From NCBI GenBank assembly GCA_045540315.1, contig JAZQHA010000069.1:1-5449 (forward strand): DNA of 5,449 nt. The letters run 5' to 3'. The translations under genes and the position numbers were made by a program. The notes beneath the pieces were generated by a model. That model did not search any database and was not told the DNA's origin. It was given only the letters and a program-made list of their open reading frames with translations. This DNA comes from CAG-557 sp045540315. Lineage in GTDB: Bacteria; Bacillota; Clostridia; Oscillospirales; Acutalibacteraceae. Shown here one piece after another: positions 1 to 5,359 of the stretch; the stretch's first letter is position 1; each line of letters opens with the position of its first letter.

Positions 1-641
1 AAAAAAACAAAATTGATGAACTGAAAGCCCTGTGTAACAGTGCAGCAAAAAGGCTAGTTGCGTTGGGGTTAGCTTTAGTTACAACCGGAGGATTTGTGGC
101 ATGTGCGCAATCGTCAAAAGAACCGCCTAAGGGTAACCAAGAGCATGACCGCATGCCAGATCCCATCGGGCGACCAAACATTATACAGAGATTTGAAGGA
201 GATATAAACAAATATCGCTATACGCTAGACCGATTAAAGGGCTTTGTGGGAAGCGAAGAGGAGCAAGAGCTGTATCGTCAGGCACGAGAGGCACTGGATG
301 AGGCTAGGTCGTGCATGAATGATGCGCAAAAATGTGTCGATGAAGCAAGTGAAATTAATGCCTTGGTGGCTATCGCTACTCGTGGCCCTGGGCGGCTTTC
401 CAAAGCTGATAATATGGCCCTTATTGAGTTGTTTCCGCATGTTCGTGAAACTATGGCAGCCCTGGAGATGCGTAGCAAGCTCATGCTGGGTTCGATAGCG
501 GATGCTATGCGTAAAGTTGCTAAGAACACTGAGCTGTTATGGCAATCGATTCGACCGCGACAAGCGAAACTACTCTCTCCGCCATCACCGTTTTCTGATG
601 ACAAAGGGGATGCCTCTGATTTTCCTTTTGTTAAAAAGTAA
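1..641 (+). CDS. Unrecognised small exported protein, possibly a lipoprotein; 5' end just outside the window
   Basis: I do not recognise this family. The frame is open from position 3 to a TAA at 639-641. A TTG at 63 could serve as a start but is probably not the real one, because the codons before it encode a leader matching the N-terminus of the downstream 347-aa protein: 13 of 18 residues are identical from KNKI onward. By that alignment the ATG lies at about -3 to -1, giving roughly 214 aa. The leader has a basic n-region, a hydrophobic stretch (LVALGLALVTTGGFVA) and then ACAQ. ACA fits signal peptidase I, while FVAC could be a weak lipobox with lipidation at that Cys. The mature part is polar and probably helical (EEEQELYRQAREALDEA), with two cysteines in a C-x6-C spacing near residues 106 and 113, and a low-complexity end rich in Pro, Ser and Asp. 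Export is inferred with fair confidence; function is unknown. Confidence 0.75.
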   Translation, partial: KNKIDELKALCNSAAKRLVALGLALVTTGGFVACAQSSKEPPKGNQEHDRMPDPIGRPNIIQRFEGDINKYRYTLDRLKGFVGSEEEQELYRQAREALDEARSCMNDAQKCVDEASEINALVAIATRGPGRLSKADNMALIELFPHVRETMAALEMRSKLMLGSIADAMRKVAKNTELLWQSIRPRQAKLLSPPSPFSDDKGDASDFPFVKK

Positions 642-663
642 CTAGGATGCATTTTTGTTTTGG

Positions 664-673
664 AGACTAGTCT
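664..673. repeat. 10-bp perfect palindrome AGACTAGTCT
   Basis: The sequence AGACTAGTCT equals its own reverse complement and lies 22 nt after the stop of the first exported-protein gene. It has no spacer, so it would make a poor RNA hairpin; a protein-binding site is possible. Nothing else supports a function. Confidence 0.35.
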
Positions 674-680
674 GAATTGA

Positions 681-704
681 GTCAAGTTCATTTTAAAACT
701 TGAC
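681..704. repeat. Inverted repeat GTCAAGTT / AACTTGAC
   Basis: Two perfect 8-bp arms (681-688 and 697-704) flank an 8-nt AT-rich spacer. As RNA this would form a hairpin 40 nt after the first gene, but no T-run follows on either strand, so it is not a standard intrinsic terminator. The half-site TCAAGT/ACTTGA recurs around the promoter of the next gene (797-802 and 828-833), so an operator role is also possible. Confidence 0.5.
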
Positions 705-733
705 AAAATCTTATATTGCGGAAGGTGTTTGCG
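705..733 (+). repeat. 29-nt motif, copy 1 (matches the rpsL leader)
   Basis: This stretch matches 1962-1990 at 27 of 29 positions by hand alignment; the two differences are C/T and G/A. Copy 2 begins inside the -10 box of the rpsL promoter. In copy 1 the motif directly abuts CTTGAC, as if the 19 nt separating CTTGAC from AAAATC in the rpsL promoter had been removed. Copy 1 therefore has a -35 hexamer but no suitably spaced -10 box, and it looks like a disabled duplicate of the rpsL promoter/leader. Confidence 0.7.
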
Positions 734-798
734 TTTTTTTGTGCATTATCTTGTTTTTAATTGTAACGCCAAGCCGTGCAAAAAAATACATAATTCAC

Positions 799-827
799 TT
801 GACAAGAATGTGTATATCGAATATAAT
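799..827 (+). promoter_or_regulatory. Consensus sigma-A promoter for the 347-aa gene
   Basis: TTGACA at 799-804 and TATAAT at 822-827 are separated by exactly 17 nt, so both hexamers and the spacing match the consensus. Transcription would start near 834, leaving an untranslated leader of about 30 nt before the ATG at 864. The inverted repeat ACTTGA (797-802) / TCAAGT (828-833) brackets the promoter from the -35 box to the start site, which is a plausible repressor-site arrangement, though this is inference. Confidence 0.85.
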
Positions 828-849
828 TCAAGTTAAATATTATAATTTT

Positions 850-855
850 AGGAGG
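850..855 (+). promoter_or_regulatory. Ribosome binding site AGGAGG for the 347-aa gene
   Basis: AGGAGG lies 8 nt before the ATG at 864. This is a near-ideal Shine-Dalgarno sequence and spacing, and it fixes the start codon. That start in turn validates the full leader sequence used to infer the start of the upstream gene. Confidence 0.9.
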
Positions 856-863
856 ATGCATTT

Positions 864-1907
864 ATGCAAAAAAATAAAATCAATTTATTGAAGGCTATAT
901 GTAACAGTGTAGCTAAAAAGTTAGGAGTACTAACGCTAGCCTTTTCGTTGGCTGTTGGTGGTCATGTTGGTGGTCGTGTTGCCAGCGCGCAGCAGGTTCC
1001 CTTCTTTGGAACCCTCAAGGAACTCTGGATGAAAGGGGAGCGCAATCTAGTCCGCCAGCTGCTTGATGAATTCGCAGTGAAGACCGCAAGCTCCGTTCTG
1101 AGAACACGTGCTAGATGCGAAACTATAGTAGACCTATCTAACAACGTCTTATGGGATTTGCCAGGACTGCGCAGGATGCGTGATACTGCAATACAGAACG
1201 GCGAGGGGGAGGATGCAGTGGAATTCTGGGACTTCCTGATTAGTGCTTGGGCGATGGTGCGTAGCCGGCTACACTGGATTGATTATGGGCGCGAACAATC
1301 GGGGGCCTTCCGCCAGTGGGTAAACGAAATGGCCTTAGGGGACGAGAGCACGTTACGGCTGGTGGACCAGCTGATGGTTGAGGACAGGCCCCGGCTCTTT
1401 GCGCGTTACCAAAATTCAGGCGCTAATTGGGGAAGCAGTGATTGGGTCCGTGAAAATGTGGCTCCGTGGGTTGAGGCTGAGCGACATGCGATATTGACAG
1501 AGCTCAACCGAGAACAGGAAGTGGTGCGGCTAGACCTAGACTCAGAGATGTTGTCCGAAGAGGACCGCCAGAGCTTGCAGAGCCGTATTGATGAATGTAG
1601 GCGCGTTACGGATAGCCAGGAGGATGGGATTTACCTGCGCTGGGCTGGAGAGGGTCTGGTCAGAACCTACTACCGCCAGATGGCCGAGCTAGGGCGACTA
1701 GACGAAGCACGGCAAAGAATGTTCCCTGATAGGGTCAGGGATTTTTATGGTAATCGCGCCCGGCAACACGGGGATGCAGTCGTAGACGCATATCATCTAG
1801 TGCCTAGGGAACGAGGCCGAGGGCCATTGGCTTGGCTGTTTGATGTGGTGCACGGCCTTTTTGACCATGTCGGGAACTTGTTCGGGGGTTTTGTCTCTTC
1901 AAAGTGA
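864..1907 (+). CDS. Unrecognised 347-aa exported, tryptophan-rich protein
   Basis: No family is recognised. The ATG is fixed by AGGAGG 8 nt upstream and by a consensus promoter. The N-terminus is a long signal peptide: a basic n-region (residues 1-19, MQKNKI...AKK), a hydrophobic core (about 20-33) and a V-A-S-A motif giving probable signal peptidase I cleavage after Ala42. No lipobox or cell-wall anchor motif is seen. The mature protein is highly charged, probably alpha-helical, and contains 11 tryptophans plus two cysteines (85 and 245) that could pair. Residues 322-343 form an amphipathic-looking helix (LF..VV.GLF..V.NLF.GF) after an Arg-rich PRERGRG segment, which may contact membrane. 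Its G+C content looks higher than that of the neighbouring str genes, and codons such as GGG, AGG and CGG are common, which hints at a different origin or low expression adaptation. The leader matches the preceding gene; the mature parts do not obviously align. Confidence 0.85.
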   Translation: MQKNKINLLKAICNSVAKKLGVLTLAFSLAVGGHVGGRVASAQQVPFFGTLKELWMKGERNLVRQLLDEFAVKTASSVLRTRARCETIVDLSNNVLWDLPGLRRMRDTAIQNGEGEDAVEFWDFLISAWAMVRSRLHWIDYGREQSGAFRQWVNEMALGDESTLRLVDQLMVEDRPRLFARYQNSGANWGSSDWVRENVAPWVEAERHAILTELNREQEVVRLDLDSEMLSEEDRQSLQSRIDECRRVTDSQEDGIYLRWAGEGLVRTYYRQMAELGRLDEARQRMFPDRVRDFYGNRARQHGDAVVDAYHLVPRERGRGPLAWLFDVVHGLFDHVGNLFGGFVSSK

Positions 1908-1937
1908 TTATCGCAGTGTTGCCGTTGAGGCGACCGC

Positions 1938-1966
1938 TTGACATTACTTACCCAGTATGCTAAAAT
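1938..1966 (+). promoter_or_regulatory. Strong promoter of the str operon (extended -10)
   Basis: TTGACA (1938-1943) and TAAAAT (1961-1966) are spaced by 17 nt, and TGC just before the -10 box provides an extended -10 (TG) element. Transcription should start near 1973, leaving a leader of about 165 nt before rpsL. The promoter begins only 30 nt after the stop of the 347-aa gene, with no intrinsic terminator between them, so upstream read-through could add to str transcription. Confidence 0.85.
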
Positions 1967-1990
1967 CTTATATTGTGGAAGATGTTTGCG
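1962..1990 (+). repeat. 29-nt motif, copy 2 (start of the rpsL leader)
   Basis: This is the second copy of the motif at 705-733 (27 of 29 identical). It overlaps the -10 box and the first bases of the predicted rpsL transcript, ending in TTTGCG. Being attached to a full promoter, this copy is probably the ancestral, functional one. Confidence 0.7.
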
Positions 1991-2016
1991 CAAATCATCC
2001 ATGTGGTGGTTTGCGT
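1988..2016 (+). promoter_or_regulatory. Hairpin in the rpsL 5' leader
   Basis: GCAAATCATC (1990-1999) can pair with GGTGGTTTGC (2005-2014), allowing G-U pairs, around a CATGT loop; 1989/2015 (C-G) and 1988/2016 (G-U) extend the stem to 12 pairs. The left arm also belongs to a perfect DNA palindrome, TTTGCGCAAA (1985-1994), giving a competing short fold. There is no T-run after it, so this is not a simple terminator. A role in attenuation, mRNA stability or ribosomal-protein feedback is inference. Confidence 0.5.
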
Positions 2017-2124
2017 TGCTTTTCAGTCTGGTTTAGCGCAGATTGGAAATTTTATGTTTAATCTTTGGTTACAAAGTCCAAACTACTTAGTAGCAACGGG
2101 CTTTTAACATATAATTTTATATTG

Positions 2125-2132
2125 AGGAGGTG
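2125..2132 (+). promoter_or_regulatory. Ribosome binding site for rpsL
   Basis: AGGAGGTG lies immediately upstream of the ATG at 2137 and selects it over an in-frame alternative start at 2065, whose product would carry 24 extra residues with no resemblance to S12. Confidence 0.9.
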
Positions 2133-2136
2133 TAAT

Positions 2137-2565
2137 ATGCCAACCTTTAACCAGTTAGTTAGAAAGGGTAGAGAGGTCTCTGAAAAAAAGTATAAAGCTC
2201 CTGCACTTTTGAAGGGATGGAACTCAAAAAAGCGTGAAGCTATCGAACAAACATCCCCGCAAAAACGTGGCGTTTGTACTGCTGTTAAGACCGCAACTCC
2301 TAAAAAACCTAACTCAGCACTTAGAAAAATCGCAAGGGTTCGTCTCTCGAACGGAATCGAAGTTAGCTCTTATATTCCGGGTGAGGGCCATAACTTGCAA
2401 GAGCACAGCGTTGTTCTAATTCGTGGCGGACGTGTAAAAGACCTTCCTGGTGTGCGTTACCACATCGTTAGAGGAACTCTCGATGCGCAAGGCGTTGCTA
2501 AGCGTATGCAGGCTCGTTCTAAGTACGGCGCAAAGCGTCCTAAGGCAGGCGCTGCTAAAAAATAG
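2137..2565 (+). CDS. rpsL: 30S ribosomal protein S12
   Basis: S12 sits at the decoding centre of the small subunit and influences accuracy and the streptomycin response. The protein is 142 aa, starting MPTFNQLVRKGRE, which is the family N-terminus. The PQKRGVC, PKKPNSALRK, GHNLQEHSV and RGGRVKDLPGVRYH blocks are all present. The insertion at about residues 25-40 (KGWNSKKREAIEQT) is typical of Gram-positive S12 and explains the length beyond the proteobacterial form. Lys56 and Lys101, the positions where streptomycin-resistance substitutions are known, are both lysine, so this copy looks like a susceptible type at those sites. Asp102 is the residue methylthiolated by RimO in species that have it. 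The tail is rich in Lys and Ala. This is the first gene of the str operon, driven by the promoter at 1938-1966; rpsG follows after 142 nt. Confidence 0.98.
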   Translation: MPTFNQLVRKGREVSEKKYKAPALLKGWNSKKREAIEQTSPQKRGVCTAVKTATPKKPNSALRKIARVRLSNGIEVSSYIPGEGHNLQEHSVVLIRGGRVKDLPGVRYHIVRGTLDAQGVAKRMQARSKYGAKRPKAGAAKK

Positions 2566-2599
2566 TTGAAAATGACAAATACCTTACTGATGCAACTTG

Positions 2600-2661
2600 C
2601 ACAGAGCAATGCAGAAGTGTTTACATATAACGCCTCTGTGTTGGCAAACGGGAGTTTTGTC
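2600..2661 (+). promoter_or_regulatory. Structured rpsL-rpsG spacer, candidate S7 feedback site
   Basis: The 142-nt gap between rpsL and rpsG contains CACAGAG (2600-2606) perfectly complementary to CTCTGTG (2634-2640) around a 27-nt loop. A second small stem follows: GGCAAA (2643-2648) with TTTGTC (2656-2661), allowing one G-U pair, around CGGGAGT. In E. coli S7 binds a structured S12-S7 intercistronic region and represses its own translation; by position this could be an analogue. I see no convincing sequence match to the E. coli site and no clear promoter here. Confidence 0.4.
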
Positions 2662-2692
2662 GCTTTCGAGTACCTATGATATCATTTCTGTG

Positions 2693-2699
2693 AAGGAGG
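2693..2699 (+). promoter_or_regulatory. Ribosome binding site for rpsG (selects a GTG start)
   Basis: AAGGAGG ends 8 nt before the GTG at 2708. This placement, plus the family N-terminus PRRGSIAKRDV right after it, rules out the longer in-frame open reading upstream from 2597. Confidence 0.9.
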
Positions 2700-2707
2700 G
2701 AAGAAAA

Positions 2708-3178
2708 GTGCCAAGAAGAGGTTCAATCGCTAAACGTGATGTTTTAGCAGATCCACTATATAATTCAAAGTTGGTTACACGTCTCATTAATAACGTTATG
2801 TACGACGGTAAGCGTGGCGTTTCTCAAAAAATCGTTTACGGTGCATTCGATATTATCCGTGAGAAAACTGGAAAAGAACCGTTGGAAGTCTTTGAGCAGG
2901 CTATGGAAAATATTATGCCAGTCCTCGAAGTTAAGGCGCGCCGCGTTGGTGGTGCTACTTACCAAGTTCCGATCGAAGTTCGTCCAGAAAGACGTCAAAC
3001 TTTAGGACTTCGCTGGTTAACAAATTACTCAAGAGCTAGATCTGAGAAAACTATGAAAGAAAGACTAGCTGGCGAGATTATCGATGCTGTTAACGAAACA
3101 GGCGGAGCCGTTAAAAAACGTGAAGATACCCACAAAATGGCTGAGGCCAACAAGGCTTTCGCTCATTACAGATGGTAA
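2708..3178 (+). CDS. rpsG: 30S ribosomal protein S7
   Basis: S7 is a primary 16S rRNA-binding protein that organises the head of the 30S subunit and lies near the E site. From the GTG at 2708 the product is 156 aa, the usual bacterial length. It begins MPRRGSIAKRDVLADPLYNS, has the VKARRVGGATYQVP beta-hairpin (about residues 75-88) and the RWLTNYSRAR segment, and ends KAFAHYRW. The N-terminal basic tail and the hairpin are the rRNA-contacting parts in the family. It is the middle gene of the str operon; the structured spacer upstream suggests possible translational control separate from rpsL. No anomalies are seen in the reading frame. Confidence 0.98.
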   Translation: MPRRGSIAKRDVLADPLYNSKLVTRLINNVMYDGKRGVSQKIVYGAFDIIREKTGKEPLEVFEQAMENIMPVLEVKARRVGGATYQVPIEVRPERRQTLGLRWLTNYSRARSEKTMKERLAGEIIDAVNETGGAVKKREDTHKMAEANKAFAHYRW

Positions 3179-3215
3179 TTCACAGCTTAAATTTTATATT
3201 AAGTTTAAATTCTAT

Positions 3216-3250
3216 TTTTTGAGATTATTTATTAAAAATCTCGAGAAAAA
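3216..3250 (+). promoter_or_regulatory. AT-rich inverted repeat between rpsG and fusA
   Basis: GAGATT (3221-3226) is perfectly complementary to AATCTC (3237-3242) around a 10-nt loop. The flanking TTTTT (3216-3220) can pair with AAAAA (3246-3250) if GAG (3243-3245) bulges out. It lies in the 102-nt spacer, with no T-run downstream of the stem on the + strand, so it is not a terminator for rpsG. It may tune mRNA processing or stability between S7 and EF-G. The spacer also holds a 10-nt direct repeat, AGTTTAAATT (3202-3211 and 3270-3279). I find no convincing fusA promoter. Confidence 0.4.
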
Positions 3251-3258
3251 TATCTTAA

Positions 3259-3267
3259 AGAAAGGAG
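3259..3267 (+). promoter_or_regulatory. Ribosome binding site for fusA (long spacing)
   Basis: AGAAAGGAG matches the extended anti-Shine-Dalgarno complement over 9 nt, but its GGAG core is 13 nt before the ATG at 3281, longer than for rpsG. The intervening bases are an AT-rich tract. Confidence 0.75.
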
Positions 3268-3280
3268 AGAGTTTAAATTT

Positions 3281-5359
3281 ATGGCAAGACAAGTTTCATT
3301 GGATTTTACGCGTAATATAGGAATCATGGCACACATCGATGCCGGTAAAACAACTACAACTGAGCGTATCCTGTTCTACACCGGAGTTAACCATAAAATT
3401 GGAGAAACTCACGATGGAGCTGCAACCATGGACTGGATGGCTCAAGAGCAGGAAAGAGGTATCACGATTACTTCTGCTGCTACTACGTGCTTCTGGAAGG
3501 ACCACCGTATTAATATCATCGATACACCTGGTCACGTGGACTTTACTGTTGAAGTTGAGCGTTCTTTGCGTGTTCTAGACGGTTCGGTTACCGTTCTTTG
3601 CGCTAAGGGAGGCGTTGAGCCACAATCTGAAACGGTTTGGCGTCAGGCTGATAAGTACGGCGTTCCGAGAATGGTTTACGTTAATAAGATGGACATCATG
3701 GGTGCCGACTTCTATAACGTTGTTAAAATGATGAAAGAGCGCCTCAAATGTAACGCTGTTCCAATTCAATTGCCAATCGGCGCTGAGGATACCTTTAAGG
3801 GTCTCATTGACTTGGTTGAGATGAAAGCTTATGTTTATTACGATGACTTGGGTAAGGATATTCGTGTCGAGGAAATTCCTGAGGACATGAAAGAACTTGC
3901 TGAAAAGTATCATAATGAGTTGCTTGAGCACGTTGCTGAACAAGATGAAGCTCTCTTTGAAAAATATCTTGAGGGTGAGAAATTCACTGAACAAGAAATT
4001 AAAGATTGTATTCGTAAGGCAACTTTGGCCAATCAGATGGTTCCAGTTGTTTGTGGTACCTCATACCGCAACAAAGGTGTTCAAAAGTTACTCGATGCTA
4101 TCGTTGAGTATATGCCTGCTCCAACAGATGTTCCTGCTATTAAAGGTGTAAATCCAAACACTGAGGCTGAAGAAGAACGTCGTTCATCCGATGATGAACC
4201 ATTTGCAGCTTTGGCCTTCAAAATCGCTACAGACCCATTTGTTGGTAAGTTGTGTTTCTTCCGTGTGTATTCTGGCTCGATTAGTGCTGGTTCCACTGTA
4301 TATAACTCCACTAAGGACGGTAACGAGCGCTTGGGAAGAATCCTTCAGATGCATGCAAATCACCGCCAAGACATAGATACTGTGTATGCTGGGGATATCG
4401 CAGCAGCTGTAGGTCTTAAGAATACAACCACTGGCGATACACTCTGTAACGAAAAAGCTCCTATTATCTTGGAGTCTATGGAGTTCCCAGAGCCTGTTAT
4501 TAGGGTCGCTATCGAACCTAAAACAAAAGCTGGTCAAGAAAAAATGGGTATCGCTTTGGCTAAGTTAGCTGAAGAGGATCCAACCTTCAAGGCCTACACC
4601 GACGAGGAAACTGGTCAAACAATTATCGCCGGAATGGGTGAGCTTCACCTCGAGATTATCGTAGATAGACTTCTAAGAGAGTTTAAGGTTGAAGCAAATG
4701 TCGGTAAGCCGCAAGTTGCATATAAGGAGACTATCAGACGTAACGCTGACGTTGACCAAAAGTATGCAAGGCAATCTGGTGGCCGTGGACAATACGGTCA
4801 TGTTAAGATTAAGATTGAGCCAAACCAAACAAAAGGTTACGAATTTGTTAACGAGATTGTTGGTGGAGCGATTCCGAAAGAGTATATCCCCGCTGTCGAT
4901 CAGGGTATAAAAGGCGCTATGCTTTCTGGCGTGTTGGCCGGCTATAATGTTGTCGACGTAAAAGTTACACTTTATGATGGTTCGTATCATGAGGTTGACT
5001 CGTCTGAAATGGCCTTTAAAATTGCTGGTTCTATGGCATTTAAGGACGCTATGCGCAAGGCTGATCCGGTTCTCCTTGAGCCGATTATGAAGGTTTGCGT
5101 AACTGTGCCTGAAGAGTATATGGGCGACGTTATTGGCGACATTAACTCGCGTCGTGGTATGATTCAAGGTATGGAAGCTGTTTCTGGAGCACAAAGAATT
5201 AACGCTCAAGTGCCGCTCTCTGAGATGTTTGGTTACGCTACAGATATGCGTTCCAAAACTCAAGGTAGAGGTCAATATACTATGGAACCTAGCCATTACG
5301 CTGAAGTTCCTAAGTCGGTTTCGGATAAGATTATTTCCGACAGAACGAAGTCAAATTAG
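3281..5359 (+). CDS. fusA: Elongation factor G (translocase GTPase)
   Basis: EF-G binds the pre-translocation ribosome and uses GTP hydrolysis to move tRNAs and mRNA by one codon; with RRF it also splits ribosomes for recycling. The 692-aa length is standard for the canonical EF-G1 type. Visible G-domain motifs are AHIDAGKT (17-24, P-loop), RGITI with switch Thr62, DTPGH (81-85, with the activating His85), NKMD (135-138) and CGTSYRNKG (about 258-266). Domain III carries GMGELHLEIIVDR; domain IV carries SGGRGQYGHVKI and the ADPVLLEPIM segment; domain V carries INSRRGMIQGME. The Ile in HLEII occupies a position linked to fusidic acid response in Staphylococcus, but Ile occurs there naturally in other species. 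No frameshift or missing motif is seen. As third gene of the str operon it would normally be followed by tuf, which does not start within the next 90 nt. Confidence 0.99.
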   Translation: MARQVSLDFTRNIGIMAHIDAGKTTTTERILFYTGVNHKIGETHDGAATMDWMAQEQERGITITSAATTCFWKDHRINIIDTPGHVDFTVEVERSLRVLDGSVTVLCAKGGVEPQSETVWRQADKYGVPRMVYVNKMDIMGADFYNVVKMMKERLKCNAVPIQLPIGAEDTFKGLIDLVEMKAYVYYDDLGKDIRVEEIPEDMKELAEKYHNELLEHVAEQDEALFEKYLEGEKFTEQEIKDCIRKATLANQMVPVVCGTSYRNKGVQKLLDAIVEYMPAPTDVPAIKGVNPNTEAEEERRSSDDEPFAALAFKIATDPFVGKLCFFRVYSGSISAGSTVYNSTKDGNERLGRILQMHANHRQDIDTVYAGDIAAAVGLKNTTTGDTLCNEKAPIILESMEFPEPVIRVAIEPKTKAGQEKMGIALAKLAEEDPTFKAYTDEETGQTIIAGMGELHLEIIVDRLLREFKVEANVGKPQVAYKETIRRNADVDQKYARQSGGRGQYGHVKIKIEPNQTKGYEFVNEIVGGAIPKEYIPAVDQGIKGAMLSGVLAGYNVVDVKVTLYDGSYHEVDSSEMAFKIAGSMAFKDAMRKADPVLLEPIMKVCVTVPEEYMGDVIGDINSRRGMIQGMEAVSGAQRINAQVPLSEMFGYATDMRSKTQGRGQYTMEPSHYAEVPKSVSDKIISDRTKSN

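Noticed and set aside
63..65. TTG at 63 as the real start of the first gene
   Set aside because: It would remove the basic n-region of the signal peptide, and the upstream in-frame codons clearly match the leader of the downstream paralogous leader peptide.
681..733. Intrinsic terminator after the first exported-protein gene
   Set aside because: The GTCAAGTT/AACTTGAC hairpin is AT-rich and not followed by a T-run; the T-run at 734-740 is about 30 nt away with no stem directly before it.
700..891. Open frame of 63 codons starting at TTG between the two exported-protein genes
   Set aside because: It has no ribosome binding site, starts in the -35-like hexamer of the duplicated leader, runs through the consensus promoter and overlaps the start of the 347-aa gene.
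2065..2136. N-terminal extension of S12 from the alternative start at 2065
   Set aside because: The extension has no S12 similarity, and the AGGAGGTG ribosome binding site would lie inside it, correctly placed for the ATG at 2137.
2641..2680. Promoter for rpsG (TTGGCA with TATGAT)
   Set aside because: The two boxes are 28 nt apart, far beyond the 16-18 nt needed, and no better-spaced partner was found.
2597..2707. N-terminal extension of S7 from 2597
   Set aside because: Standard 156-aa S7 begins at the GTG at 2708, with AAGGAGG 8 nt upstream.
3575..3994. Reverse-strand open frames within fusA (also 4673-5296)
   Set aside because: They are antisense shadows of a highly conserved gene, without ribosome binding sites or recognisable products.
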